A DNA stretch of 57,076 nucleotides from Caballeronia mineralivorans PML1(12) (GTDB lineage Bacteria; Pseudomonadota; Gammaproteobacteria; Burkholderiales; Burkholderiaceae), in contig NZ_AEJF01000194.1 in NCBI RefSeq assembly GCF_001028175.1, forward strand, positions 1 through 57,076. Direction: 5' to 3'. Below the pieces are notes generated by a model. The model saw only the letters and a list, made by a program, of their open reading frames with translations, ran no database searches and was not told where the DNA came from. The translations under genes and the position numbers were made by a program. Below, in pieces: positions 1 through 7,573 of the stretch (its first letter is position 1; each line of letters opens with the position of its first letter).

Positions 1-145
1 AGCCGCCGCCTGCTGGCTGCTCAGAATCGTCCCGGCGAGCCTGGCATAGGCGGCGACATACATCCGCGTGCCGATCGTGCTGGCGACCGGTCCTAGGAGC
101 GCGGTAGTTCGCGCGCAGCGGTGAGAAGTCAAAGAAGTGGGTCAT
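1..145 (-). CDS. Possible truncated ORF running off the left edge
   Basis: An open frame starts with ATG at 145 on the minus strand (MTHFFDFSPLRANYR...) and stays open to the window edge. A one-base shift near codon 16 would join it to a frame reading ALLGPVASTIGTRMYVAAYA, which looks more protein-like, so the gene may be frameshifted. I do not recognise the product and see no strong ribosome binding site. It could also be chance. Confidence 0.2.
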   Translation of the reverse strand, partial: MTHFFDFSPLRANYRAPRTGRQHDRHADVCRRLCQARRDDSEQPAGGG

Positions 146-384
146 GTGGTCGAGACTCTGTCTAAAGAAATTCCGGCCACTTTATGAGCGTTTCTGCGTT
201 TCGAGAAGATGTTCAAATCTCGGCCAGATACGTTTCCGAGCATCGAAATCGATCACTCCCTTAGCTGTAGCGCTTCAATTTATTTTGAACGACTGTCGAG
301 CCCACGCACGAATAGGCCCCTTTTCGAGCAGATAGAGAAGTAATAAAGGATAGAAAATTTTGCGAAGAACCGCATAAACCGTAT

Positions 385-401
385 TCTGCGCGGCAAGCAG
401 A
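385..401. promoter_or_regulatory. Operator-like palindrome, site 1
   Basis: The 17-bp site TCTGCGCGGCAAGCAGA has the form TCTGCK-N5-AGCAGA. A second copy lies 60 bp downstream and a third at 5588. The size and symmetry suit a dimeric phage-type repressor. The protein that binds it is not identified. Confidence 0.5.
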
Positions 402-444
402 CCGTCGGTATCTCAAGGGATTCTGACTGGATCTAGGGGTGATT

Positions 445-461
445 TCTGCTCGGCGAGCAGA
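445..461. promoter_or_regulatory. Operator-like palindrome, site 2
   Basis: TCTGCTCGGCGAGCAGA is a perfect 17-bp palindrome with centre G453. Its centre is exactly 60 bp, about six helical turns, from that of site 1 at 385-401. This spacing would allow cooperative binding on one face of the DNA. Confidence 0.55.
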
Positions 462-570
462 CTGAGAGCCTTATCTGGCGGGGGTTTCAGCCGAAATCTG
501 TGCTAGACGAAGAGTCGGACCCACGATACATTCGCGTCCATGGCATCGCGAAAGCGGGCGCCAAAAAGAC

Positions 571-603
571 GAAAGCCCAAGGTTTCGCAGACCTTAGGCT
601 TTC
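571..603. terminator. Hairpin, possible terminator
   Basis: GAAAGCC (571-577) pairs with GGCTTTC (597-603). Inside it AAGGT (579-583) pairs with ACCTT (591-595). Read on the minus strand the stem is followed by a T-rich stretch (GTCTTTTTGG), so a minus-strand terminator is the likeliest reading. No long gene is recognised upstream of it on that strand. Confidence 0.4.
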
Positions 604-778
604 AGACCGAACCGGATCGGCGGATCGGCAGTGCATTTGACAAGTGAAAGGGACGACTTAGGGCGTCCATGACAAGTACCAGTGAATACTAGCACGCCAT
701 GTTAATTTTTGGTAGGAGTGCTACATAGGTAAATTGCCTCTGCATTGCTGTACCGCCTTCGAATATTGAAGGCGCATC

Positions 779-1048
779 GTGCAAATCAGTTCCTCTACGG
801 CTCCGGCCGTATCAATCAAGCCTGACGCTCCGACATTGTCGGCGAGCGAACTGGCCCGGCAATCATCCGCATTTCGCGCGACCCGTACCGGCGTTCCCGG
901 CGTGGTCCGCGTCAACAATTCCGGTTCATTCCGCGCAACGTACGTCGCCGCCGACGGCAAGCCTGCGCGGCTCGGACTGTTCGATACGATCCCTGAGGCT
1001 GTGACCGCGATCAAGGGCGCATATGCCGCCCTGGTGGAGGTCGCGTAA
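779..1048 (+). CDS. Small AP2-like domain protein
   Basis: An 89-aa protein of unknown function. Residues from about 38 to 85 follow the pattern of bacterial and phage AP2 DNA-binding domains: GV-GVVRV, then G-FRATY, then GK-ARLGLFDT, then EAV-AI. That fold is three beta strands and a helix, and in phages it is common in HNH endonucleases and related DNA-binding proteins. No HNH part is present here. The GTG start at 779 follows GAAGGCG. The stop overlaps the ATG of the replication gene by one base (TAATG), so the two are probably co-transcribed and translationally coupled. The AP2 assignment rests on motif reading only. Confidence 0.65.
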   Translation: MQISSSTAPAVSIKPDAPTLSASELARQSSAFRATRTGVPGVVRVNNSGSFRATYVAADGKPARLGLFDTIPEAVTAIKGAYAALVEVA

Positions 1049-2076
1049 TGGCTCGCGCTCGCAATATCAAACCAGCCTTCTTCAAGAATTACGACTTGGC
1101 CGACTTGGGTCCGCATGTTCAACTGCTGTTCGCGGGTTTGTGGTGCCTCGCCGACCGTGAAGGCCGCCTCGAAGACAAACCGCGCTTCATCAAGGCCGAA
1201 GTGTTCCCGTACTATTCCGTAGACGTAGACGGTGGATTAACGTTGCTTCACGAAAGTGGTTTTGTTAAGCGGTACAGCGTGAACGGTCGTCGCCTGATTC
1301 AGGTCGAGGGATTCAATAAACATCAGTCTCCGCATTCGACAGAAAAGCCATCCGAGTTGCCTGGCATCGAACATGCGCAGCCCGCAAACCCTCGTCAGAT
1401 GGGCGTAACGGTTAGCTCACCGTTAGATAACGTGAGTTCGCGAAAGGACTTTGGTGGAAATCGCCCTGATTCACTGATTCCTGATCCACTGATTCCTGAT
1501 TCTCCGATTCCCGCACACACCGTCGCTCCCGTCGAAGCGGCAGCCGTGGATAACTCGGCGCAGCAACAAACCTCTGACGCGGGAGAGAGTGAAGGGTCGA
1601 ATGGTTCTCAAACGCACCTCATTCCTGAAGACCAAGCGCCTCCGCAGGTAGCCGCCAAGTCCTCCGCAAACGATGCTGCGTTTGATGCTGCATGGTCGCT
1701 GTATCCGAAGCGCTCGGGCGGTAACAACCGGGCGGACGCGCTGAAGGCATGGAATGCGCGCCTCAAGTCGGGCAAGCGGGCCGCGGACATGATTGCCGGT
1801 GTCAAACGGTACGCGACGTTCTGCATGGCGAAGGGCAACGTCGGAACCGAGTACGTGAAGCAGGCATCGACGTTTTTCGGGACGTCGCTCCACTTCGAGG
1901 AGGCGTGGACGCTGCCGACAGTCGCAGGGCCGCAGGGTGGCGGCTTTATGACTACGCAGGAGCGCAACCGCGCTATCAGCGAGGCAAACATGCGCGCATT
2001 CCTTGAGGACGATGGCGTTACGCCACTTGACTCGCTGCCGGCCCCCGCAGACCCGTACACGATCGACATGGAGTGA
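1048..2076 (+). CDS. Phage-type replication initiation protein
   Basis: A 342-aa protein. The N-terminal part (MARARNIKPAFFKNYDLADL, then LLFAGLWCLADREGRLEDKP and IKAEVFPY) is the conserved opening of a large family of phage and prophage replication proteins with a winged-helix-like N-terminus. The middle is a low-complexity linker that includes repeats of LIPD near residues 145-155, encoded by tandem copies of CTGATTCCTGAT around 1469-1510. The C-terminal part (FDAAWSLYPKRSGGNNRADALKAW...) is a second domain usual in these proteins. Such proteins are thought to bind the origin and recruit the host helicase. The next gene begins within 3 bases of its stop. Confidence 0.7.
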   Translation: MARARNIKPAFFKNYDLADLGPHVQLLFAGLWCLADREGRLEDKPRFIKAEVFPYYSVDVDGGLTLLHESGFVKRYSVNGRRLIQVEGFNKHQSPHSTEKPSELPGIEHAQPANPRQMGVTVSSPLDNVSSRKDFGGNRPDSLIPDPLIPDSPIPAHTVAPVEAAAVDNSAQQQTSDAGESEGSNGSQTHLIPEDQAPPQVAAKSSANDAAFDAAWSLYPKRSGGNNRADALKAWNARLKSGKRAADMIAGVKRYATFCMAKGNVGTEYVKQASTFFGTSLHFEEAWTLPTVAGPQGGGFMTTQERNRAISEANMRAFLEDDGVTPLDSLPAPADPYTIDME

Positions 2077-2078
2077 CC

Positions 2079-3008
2079 ATGCAAACCCAAGACAAAGCCG
2101 AATTTACCCAAGCTCTGAACCTGTGCTGCTCGACCCTGCGCCAGCCACTGCCTGAACCGAACGCGCTGAAGCTCTGGTTCAAGATGCTCGCGCCGTACTC
2201 GATTGAGCAAGTGAGGGGCGCGCTTCGCCATCATATGCAGACCGGCCGCTTTGCGCCGGTGCCTGTCGACGTGATCGGCTACATCGACAAGAGCATTGAT
2301 TGCTGGGTGTCCGATAACGAGGCGTGGGCTATCGCGAAGCTGGCCTATGCGAAGCCAGGCGATCCTGGGCGCAATACGGTCGTTGTCTGCAACGAAATCG
2401 AGCAGGCGCTCGACCATGTGCGGCATTTGCTGGACGAAGGCGACAACTTCAACGCGTCACGGGCATTCCGCGATTGCTATACGCGCATCGTTGACGTGGC
2501 ACGCCAGAAGCAGCAAAAACCGCGCTGGCGCGTCTCACTCGGGACCGACAATTCGCAGCACGAGACGGTTATCGGGAAAGCCGTCAACGAGGGCCGCATT
2601 GCCCTTGCGGACGGGCGGGCGGCATTCCCCCTGCTTGCTTGCCCGGGCGACAACAAGCCCATCGATCCGAAGATCGCAGCAAAGAATCATTCGAAGATCG
2701 CCGAAGTGATGGCGGTTCTGTCGAAGCCGCGCGCCGCCGCCCCTGCTCGCGACAAGGCTCCGGAAATCTCCGAGGCCGAGCAGCAGAAGGCCGAGCAGAA
2801 ACGTAGGGTCGAGGAGTATCAAGCATCGGAGGCGCGAAAGCATGCGCTTGATGAGCGTGAAGCGGCGCTGGCTCTGCGTGAAGCGGCGCTGACCGCGCGT
2901 GACCCGTGGGCAGTGCTGTCGATGGTCGCTTGCAGGCCAATCGACTTCCCTGACCTAGCGGCGCGCGTCAAGGCGATCATCGGCGGCAATAGTGGGGCGC
3001 CAGCATGA
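2079..3008 (+). CDS. Phage replication-associated protein
   Basis: A protein of about 309 aa. The N-terminal 75 residues (FTQALNLCCSTLRQPLPEPN, WFKMLAPYSIEQVRGALRHH, GRFAPVPVDVIGYID) match a domain found directly downstream of replication initiators in many Burkholderia phages, probably a helicase-loader or accessory replication protein. Residues of about 225-275 form a charged coiled coil rich in E, K, R and A. An alternative GTG start lies at 2073, overlapping the upstream stop. The ATG at 2079 is preferred because it leaves three bases after the stop at 2076. Exact function is inferred from position. Confidence 0.6.
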   Translation: MQTQDKAEFTQALNLCCSTLRQPLPEPNALKLWFKMLAPYSIEQVRGALRHHMQTGRFAPVPVDVIGYIDKSIDCWVSDNEAWAIAKLAYAKPGDPGRNTVVVCNEIEQALDHVRHLLDEGDNFNASRAFRDCYTRIVDVARQKQQKPRWRVSLGTDNSQHETVIGKAVNEGRIALADGRAAFPLLACPGDNKPIDPKIAAKNHSKIAEVMAVLSKPRAAAPARDKAPEISEAEQQKAEQKRRVEEYQASEARKHALDEREAALALREAALTARDPWAVLSMVACRPIDFPDLAARVKAIIGGNSGAPA

Positions 3009-3020
3009 GTTTGCAACCAA

Positions 3021-3224
3021 TCAGCCCGTCACGCTTTTATCGGTGTTGCGCGGGTTGCGCGTAATCGGGATGCCGCGAATTGTTACCGTCACGGGTGCAT
3101 CAATGTCGGCGGCCAGCATGGCGGCGAATGCCGCCGCCATGGCGTGCAACTGCGCGTTGGTGGGAATTTTCGCTTGTGCGTATGCGGCCAGTTCTGCTGC
3201 TGCTCGATGTCGATGCGTGTGCAT
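3021..3224 (-). CDS. Hypothetical small protein, convergent
   Basis: A 67-aa frame on the opposite strand to its neighbours (MHTHRHRAAAELAAYAQ...). It has an amphipathic Ala-rich helix and a beta-like end (PVTVTIRGIPI). The ATG at 3224 has GGGG about 8 bases upstream. The frame can be extended to 3263. It is not recognised. It may be a real small gene convergent with the replication operon, or a chance frame in G+C-rich DNA. Confidence 0.35.
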   Translation of the reverse strand: MHTHRHRAAAELAAYAQAKIPTNAQLHAMAAAFAAMLAADIDAPVTVTIRGIPITRNPRNTDKSVTG

Positions 3225-3574
3225 GCTGTGCCCCGTGGCATTGTTTCCGTTAGAGGAATGCACACTGCGCCGACGCGAGGCCAGATGTCCACTGCGCCGT
3301 TAGAGGTCGCTCACGGTTTTCGAGGCGCGACGCGGATTTGTGCGAGTGTGATCGACGAGGATCAGAAATTCGGAGCGTCGAAGGCTCAGGAATCGCAGGT
3401 TGTATATGGAGAAACTGCGTTGATGTGCATTGTGATGCGCATGACAGATGCACACAAAGGCGGTCGTGATTGGCAGAATGGAAACCACTGCAGCGAACGA
3501 TTCGCGGCAGACAACCAGCAGTCAAAAGAGGAAATCAAATCTTCGCCGGGCAGTTTTTCTTAAAGGCGATTGAA
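3225..3574. other. Gap without a convincing gene
   Basis: Several open frames cross this stretch on both strands, but none has protein-like composition together with a ribosome binding site. It separates the replication genes from the KilA-N gene and probably holds that gene's promoter. Confidence 0.5.
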
Positions 3575-4564
3575 ATGATTTCAAACAGTAATTCCGGTAG
3601 TAGTTTGGTGGAGCGGGGCGACCTGATGGCAGTTCTGTCTCTTAATGGTGTAGCGATTCGCAGTGATGCGCTCGGACGCTACTCGCTTAACGATTTTCAC
3701 AAGGCGGCCGGCGAAGCCGACAAGGATCGTCCGAATGAGTGGCTCAAGCTGAAGAAAACGAAGGCGCTGCTCGCTGAAGTCGAAATAGAGGGAATTCCAT
3801 CTATTGAGGCGAAGCAGCGAGTCGGCACGTTCGCGGTCGAGAATCTAGTCATTGCATATGCGATGTGGATCTCGGCAAGGTTCCACGCGCATGTCATCGA
3901 GACGTTCAAGCAAGCGGCAATAGCGAAGGCCAACGCTGCACGCGTCGAACCCGAGTCCGCGAAGCCAGCGCTCGAAGACAAGACGATCGCGGTTGTTTCC
4001 AGGGGCGTCATGCTGCTCGATATCCTCGCCGGTTCGAAGTCGTACGGCCTTACGAAGGAAGAGCATCGCAACGGCATCCACAAGCTGTTCCGAACGAATG
4101 GGCTCCCGACTGACATGCTGCCCGCGCCGACCGATGACGCGTTTTCTGGCGAAGGAACGGCGACGCATATGCTGCTCTGGTTTGGCCGCTGCTTGCCCGC
4201 ACAGCGCTTCTTCAAGCTACTTGAGGACCACGGGATTGTCTTTCGCCACGTGCGCCCGTCAACGAAGAAGGATTGCGTAATGCGTTATTCGTGGCGATTC
4301 ACGACGGCCGGTCTGCGCTTCGGATTTGACAAGGATCTTCGCAGTGGTCGCGACTATCGCCCGCTGTTCTACCCGAGTCGGTTCTTGGACCTGCTGCGCA
4401 TCATTGCTCCGGACGTGCAACGCCTCGTAGACGGAGGCGAGTACAAGCCGCGCTGGCCCAGGAGTGAGAACGAGCAGCACGCACGCGAGTACCGCGCGAA
4501 GTTCGAGAAGAACAAGCCGGTCGACCAGGCGAATTCGGCGCACGAGGCATACGCCCTGCGCTGA
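3575..4564 (+). CDS. KilA-N domain phage antirepressor-like protein
   Basis: A 329-aa protein. Residues from about 18 to 115 form a KilA-N domain: LNGVAIRSDALGRYSLNDFH, KAAGE, RPNEWLK, then VENLVIAYAMWISARFHAHV and the closing helix IETFKQAA. KilA-N proteins of phages bind DNA and often act as antirepressors or lysis-lysogeny switches. The C-terminal 200 residues, containing GIHKLFRTNGLPTDMLPAP and RYSWRFTTAGLRFGFD, are typical of the long phage version but have no clear fold to me. The start at 3575 has AAAGGCG about 7 bases upstream; ATG 3626 is an alternative just before the domain. The gene is followed by a ribbon-helix-helix gene, so this is a regulatory block. Confidence 0.75.
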   Translation: MISNSNSGSSLVERGDLMAVLSLNGVAIRSDALGRYSLNDFHKAAGEADKDRPNEWLKLKKTKALLAEVEIEGIPSIEAKQRVGTFAVENLVIAYAMWISARFHAHVIETFKQAAIAKANAARVEPESAKPALEDKTIAVVSRGVMLLDILAGSKSYGLTKEEHRNGIHKLFRTNGLPTDMLPAPTDDAFSGEGTATHMLLWFGRCLPAQRFFKLLEDHGIVFRHVRPSTKKDCVMRYSWRFTTAGLRFGFDKDLRSGRDYRPLFYPSRFLDLLRIIAPDVQRLVDGGEYKPRWPRSENEQHAREYRAKFEKNKPVDQANSAHEAYALR

Positions 4565-4651
4565 AGGCAGGCGAGGCTCGCTCCTCAAATTCAAGGGCGA
4601 GATCCTTCTGCCTAAACGACAGAGAACCCAATATATTTAAGGAGCACCCAT

Positions 4652-4786
4652 ATGAAGCGCACGCATATTTTCTTTCCCGAGCCGATGGTCGCGCGGCTCA
4701 AGGTATTGTCTGCGAAGCAGGGCCAGTCGATGGCGGAATTGATCCGCACGGCTATCCTGGCGCTCTTCGAAAAGCACGGCGTGTAA
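4652..4786 (+). CDS. 44-aa ribbon-helix-helix DNA-binding protein
   Basis: A tiny protein, MKRTHIFFPEPMVARLKVLS..., with a clear Arc/MetJ/CopG fold pattern: a short beta strand (THIFFPEP), helix A (MVARLKVLSAKQ), the turn GQS, and helix B (MAELIRTAILALFEKHG). RHH proteins bind operators as dimers of dimers and act as transcriptional repressors or antitoxins. AAGGAGC lies 8-9 bases before the ATG. It sits 87 bases after the KilA-N gene, in the same direction. No toxin is recognisable beside it, so a regulator role is more likely than a toxin-antitoxin role. Confidence 0.7.
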   Translation: MKRTHIFFPEPMVARLKVLSAKQGQSMAELIRTAILALFEKHGV

Positions 4787-4855
4787 GCAAAATCCAAGCC
4801 GAAAGATCGGCACTTTACAAAATCTCAGGACTACATCCTTTTAAGGACATGCATC

Positions 4856-5449
4856 ATGAGTAAAACATCAACCGATTGGACCGCCGACGTCGCCGAGATG
4901 GACGCCGACATCGCCGCGCAACGCGCTGCAGGTAGCAACGTAGTGCCGTTGAAGGCGAAGGCCGGCAAGCGCCCCACGCGACGCCCGGTGACGCGTGTTT
5001 GGGATGAAGCCGAGGTCGCGAAGCGTGCGCTGGACCTGTATGCGCTGGAGCGGACCGCGGTGGTCGCATACGACCGCGCGATCGAACGCGCCGAGCAGTT
5101 CAAAGAGAGTCGCGGCCTTGAGCGCGTCGACCATAAAGACCCGGACTTCCGCCGCTTCACTGCCAAGACGTGGGATGCCCATCTGAGTGCGAAGGCGGAA
5201 GTGAAGCTCTCGAAGGATCGGCTGACGACCGCATGCAGGAATTGTCTCGGCGGCGGCGCTCCAGTGAGGACCGCGAGCTCCTACTCGAAAGCGGATATCG
5301 CCAATGTGACCACGCTCCACGAGAAGATCGTGGCCGGGACTATCAGCATGCAAGACGCGCTCGCCGTGAAGTTCGAGAACGGGAGCCCGATGATTACCAG
5401 GGAGGTTTTCCTCGATATCTCGCGCGACGAAACGTACATTCCGTTCTGA
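4856..5449 (+). CDS. Hypothetical phage protein
   Basis: A 197-aa soluble protein without a recognised domain. The N-terminal 45 residues are charged and probably disordered (KAKAGKRPTRRPVTRVWD). The middle is helical with many charged pairs (YDRAIERAEQFKESRGLERVD). One CRNC motif near residue 128 is not enough for a metal site. AAGGACATGCATC precedes the ATG. It follows the RHH gene by 69 bases and is probably in the same transcription unit. Confidence 0.55.
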   Translation: MSKTSTDWTADVAEMDADIAAQRAAGSNVVPLKAKAGKRPTRRPVTRVWDEAEVAKRALDLYALERTAVVAYDRAIERAEQFKESRGLERVDHKDPDFRRFTAKTWDAHLSAKAEVKLSKDRLTTACRNCLGGGAPVRTASSYSKADIANVTTLHEKIVAGTISMQDALAVKFENGSPMITREVFLDISRDETYIPF

Positions 5450-5587
5450 ACGCCACGACGCTCGCTCCGATCGTCGCCGAGCATGGGTTTGCCCATCCCA
5501 TCCCGTCGCATCGGTCGGATTGGTGCATTGAGCTTCTAGCGCGGTGCATCGAAGGCCGGCGCCCTGGACAAAAAATCGTTTGGTGAG

Positions 5588-5604
5588 TCTGCTCCAAAAG
5601 CAGA
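5588..5604. promoter_or_regulatory. Operator-like palindrome, site 3
   Basis: TCTGCTCCAAAAGCAGA has the same TCTGCT-N5-AGCAGA form as sites 1 and 2, flanked by G and C that extend the dyad by one pair. It lies before an A+T-rich stretch (5640-5700), which is probably a promoter for the structured RNA and the gene at 5970. Confidence 0.5.
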
Positions 5605-5765
5605 CGATTGTGCAGCAATGATTTGCGGGAATCCACGGGCAAAATTCTGCGTGTTAAGAAGATTTAATTCAATAAAATCAAATAGATATATTGATAAAAC
5701 GGTTGCGCGAGATGTCTGCGCACGGTATTGTTTAGTCGTCGCTGAGACAAAGGCGACTCGGGCTT

Positions 5766-5918
5766 GGAACCCCGAAAACGTGGGCGGAAAGCTCCCGTCT
5801 TAGGGGGTTCCGTAAAATGCTTTGGCGCGTTCTCTATGAGCGGGGTCATGGCAGGGACGGTTTCGACCGTGCCGGTTCCTACGTTCCGGTGTTCCAAGCC
5901 TGCCATGTTTCCCCGCTC
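5766..5918 (+). ncRNA. Structured RNA candidate (C4-like phage antisense RNA?)
   Basis: Two strong hairpins follow each other. In the first, GGAACCCC (5766-5773) pairs with GGGGTTCC (5804-5811). In the second, GAGCGGGG (5838-5845) pairs with CCCCGCTC (5911-5918), then after a 1x3 internal loop CATGGCAGG (5847-5855) pairs with CCTGCCATG (5899-5907). Inside this stem is a small hairpin ACGGT-TTCG-ACCGT (5857-5870) and a run of TTCC repeats. Seventeen nearly continuous pairs are far beyond chance. Phage C4-type antisense RNAs near antirepressor genes have comparable size and hairpin content, and a KilA-N antirepressor-like gene lies upstream, but the family assignment is a guess. Confidence 0.6.
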
Positions 5919-5969
5919 ACCCGATTGGAACCGGGCCTGCGGGGTTTATACCTAACGTAGGAGTCCTCC

Positions 5970-6371
5970 ATGAACGTCATCTCAATTCGTCTCGATCAAA
6001 CTTCAATCGTTCAACACGTCTTGCTCGGAAGTACGGACCGCACGTTGTACACCGCCATAGAGGCGCTGGAGCTGCAGGCGATCTTGTTCGCCCGGATTGC
6101 GCCACTCCTCGCAACGGGCGATAACATCGCGGACCTTGTGCGGTTCGGGTGCGAAGCTACCCACGAGGCGGTTATCGATTGCCGCGAGCACGCTAACGAG
6201 GGGGGCGCCCTAGGAATCTTTGATTGCATTGGGCACGTTATCAGCGGGCATCGTGCGGCGAAAAACTTGCTTTCGGCCATCGTGGAGCTTGGTGATGATG
6301 AAGTGGGAAAGCTGGCTCAACTCGGCGTCAACCTCGCGACGGCGGTCATGAGTGATCTCGGCTGCGAGTGA
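5970..6371 (+). CDS. Hypothetical protein
   Basis: A 133-aa, mostly helical, soluble protein (MNVISIRLDQTSIVQHVLLG...). It has no recognised motif. GTAGGAG is placed 6-7 bases before the ATG. It starts 51 bases after the structured RNA candidate, so the RNA could form the leader of this gene or be a separate transcript. The C-terminal half is Ala, Leu and Gly rich and is likely a helical bundle. Confidence 0.5.
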   Translation: MNVISIRLDQTSIVQHVLLGSTDRTLYTAIEALELQAILFARIAPLLATGDNIADLVRFGCEATHEAVIDCREHANEGGALGIFDCIGHVISGHRAAKNLLSAIVELGDDEVGKLAQLGVNLATAVMSDLGCE

Positions 6372-6483
6372 GGCTCCGCGTATCTTGATGGCGCTCGCGG
6401 AGTACCGCGCGCTCCGCTTGAATAATCGGGGTGGTTTGTCCTCGACTGGCAAGCCGCCAGCCGTCGCCGGAAAGGACCATCGA

Positions 6484-6759
6484 ATGAAGACAGTTTTCTT
6501 GTTAATGGCGATGTACGACGCCCAAGTCATTATCCCGATCGAAGTCGTATGCGCCGATTTCTTTGCGCCGCTGACACTGCCGAACCTCATGCGCAAGATT
6601 TCGGCCGGCGATATTGCTCTGCCGCTCATCCGTATGGAGCCCGCATCACAAAAGACTGCGAAGGGTGTGCATATCCAGGACTTCGCGAACTTCATCGACG
6701 CGCGGCGCGCCGCCGCAGTGAAAGAATGCGAACAGCTTTGCGGAGTTCGGTTGACGTAA
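6484..6759 (+). CDS. PrtN-family (pyocin activator) transcriptional regulator
   Basis: A 91-aa protein. MKTVFLLMAMYDAQVIIPIE, then CADFFAPLTLPNLMRKISAG, DIALPLIRMEPASQKTAKGV and HIQDFANFIDARRAAAVKE follow the whole length of Pseudomonas PrtN-type activators. PrtN activates pyocin and tailocin genes in Pseudomonas; homologues sit in the control regions of many betaproteobacterial prophages. The frame runs upstream to 6352, but the family's length and the start MKT-FLLM fix the ATG at 6484, with GGAAAGGACC 6 to 10 bases before it. It is followed 43 bases later by a chain of overlapping small genes that it may control. Confidence 0.75.
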   Translation: MKTVFLLMAMYDAQVIIPIEVVCADFFAPLTLPNLMRKISAGDIALPLIRMEPASQKTAKGVHIQDFANFIDARRAAAVKECEQLCGVRLT

Positions 6760-6802
6760 TCAAGATGCCCAACGAACAGGACATGCAGGACCTTTCCACT
6801 AA

Positions 6803-6973
6803 ATGAACAAACCCATGAGGCCGATTTTTTTTGATCTCCAGACTGCGGCAGACATGACATCGCTGTCAACCAGGGGCCTTCAGGCGCTCGTACGAGCGGG
6901 AGACATCCCGAAGCCGCGCCCGGGATTCCGCGCCCACCCCGTGCGCTGGCCGCGTTCAGGGAGCCAGGGATGA
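6803..6973 (+). CDS. AlpA/excisionase-like short HTH protein
   Basis: A 56-aa protein, too short for many gene callers. RPIFFDLQTAADMTSLSTRG followed by LQALVRAGDIPKPR is the winged-helix pattern of AlpA/MerR-type phage regulators, in which the first strand and the HTH are followed by a wing ending in RW. Here the wing is very short (FRAHPVRW). Its stop overlaps the ATG of the next gene (ATGA), so the two are translationally coupled. Confidence 0.55.
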   Translation: MNKPMRPIFFDLQTAADMTSLSTRGLQALVRAGDIPKPRPGFRAHPVRWPRSGSQG

Positions 6974-7206
6974 ACGTCGACGACCTCATGCGGAAGGCGT
7001 TCGCCCCCGCCCGCGATCCGCGCAGCACCGAATACAAGGCCGGCGTGCGCGCGCTTCTGGCGCTCCGCATCAACGGCGTCAAGTTGGTGCAGCCGTACGA
7101 GATGGGCACAGTACAGGCCGATGCGTTCTATGCTGGCATCGACGAAGGTCACCATATCTGGCGCGCGCTGCGGGAGATGGAAAGATGCGCCCGAGCCTCT
7201 TCGTAA
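6970..7206 (+). CDS. Hypothetical small phage protein
   Basis: A 78-aa protein: MNVDDLMRKAFAPARDPRST, then EYKAGVRALLALRINGV... It is charged and helical, with no recognised domain. The pattern 'DPRSTEYKAGVRALLALRI' with conserved aromatic residues later (PYEMGT, ADAFYAGIDEGHHIW) is familiar from small early genes of Burkholderia prophages, whose function is unknown. The start overlaps the upstream stop by 4 bases and the end overlaps the next gene by 22 bases. Confidence 0.6.
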   Translation: MNVDDLMRKAFAPARDPRSTEYKAGVRALLALRINGVKLVQPYEMGTVQADAFYAGIDEGHHIWRALREMERCARASS

Positions 7207-7457
7207 AACTGGTCGACGTCACCAATGAGGTCGTGCACTGTACGCGCAACCCGATCGAACGCCGCGCCTCGACCAGTCTGCTATTCGACGTGCTGATGGC
7301 TCTACTGGCCGACACAGGGCTGACGCTCGGCGACGTTCGCGCGATGGCCCTGCGTGAAGCTCCGGGCGTGCGTGCGGTCCAGATCCACGCATCCGCCGCC
7401 GCTTATGAGGCCGTGCGCCGCCTTTCGACTCGCCTGTTGCTGGAAGATGCTGCGTGA
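7185..7457 (+). CDS. Hypothetical small protein
   Basis: A 90-aa protein (MRPSLFVKLVDVTNEVVHCT...) with mixed helix and strand. No family is recognised. GGGAGATGGAAAG just before ATG 7185 provides the ribosome binding site from within the preceding gene. The reading frame overlaps the gene before by 22 bases and the one after by 4 (GTGA). Confidence 0.5.
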   Translation: MRPSLFVKLVDVTNEVVHCTRNPIERRASTSLLFDVLMALLADTGLTLGDVRAMALREAPGVRAVQIHASAAAYEAVRRLSTRLLLEDAA

Positions 7458-7573
7458 GCACGCTCGCCATCGGCGTCGCCGTGGCCGTCCTGATCGTGGT
7501 GCGCGCCCGCATCAAGCGCAGAAGGCTCGCCCAGTCGGTCGACGCAGCATTCCGCTACAGGGGGCGCCCGTGA
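7454..7573 (+). CDS. 39-aa single-pass membrane peptide
   Basis: The GTG start at 7454 overlaps the previous stop. The peptide MSTLAIGVAVAVLIVVRARI followed by KRRRLAQ has one hydrophobic helix (residues 2-16) and a strongly basic cytoplasmic flank. Its stop overlaps the next start (GTGA at 7570). No function is recognised. The two four-base overlaps are the main support that it is translated. Confidence 0.45.
   Translation: MSTLAIGVAVAVLIVVRARIKRRRLAQSVDAAFRYRGRP

Noticed and set aside
721..1122. 133-aa minus-strand frame over the AP2-like gene
   Set aside because: It is antisense to a gene with a domain and a coupled neighbour, and its composition is that of a shadow frame.
1608..2426. 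272-aa minus-strand frame over the replication genes
   Set aside because: Both plus-strand genes are recognised. The antisense frame is rich in Arg, Ser and His without any domain.
5618..5955. Small frames across the structured RNA
   Set aside because: They are probably by-products of the hairpins. None has a good ribosome binding site or protein-like sequence.
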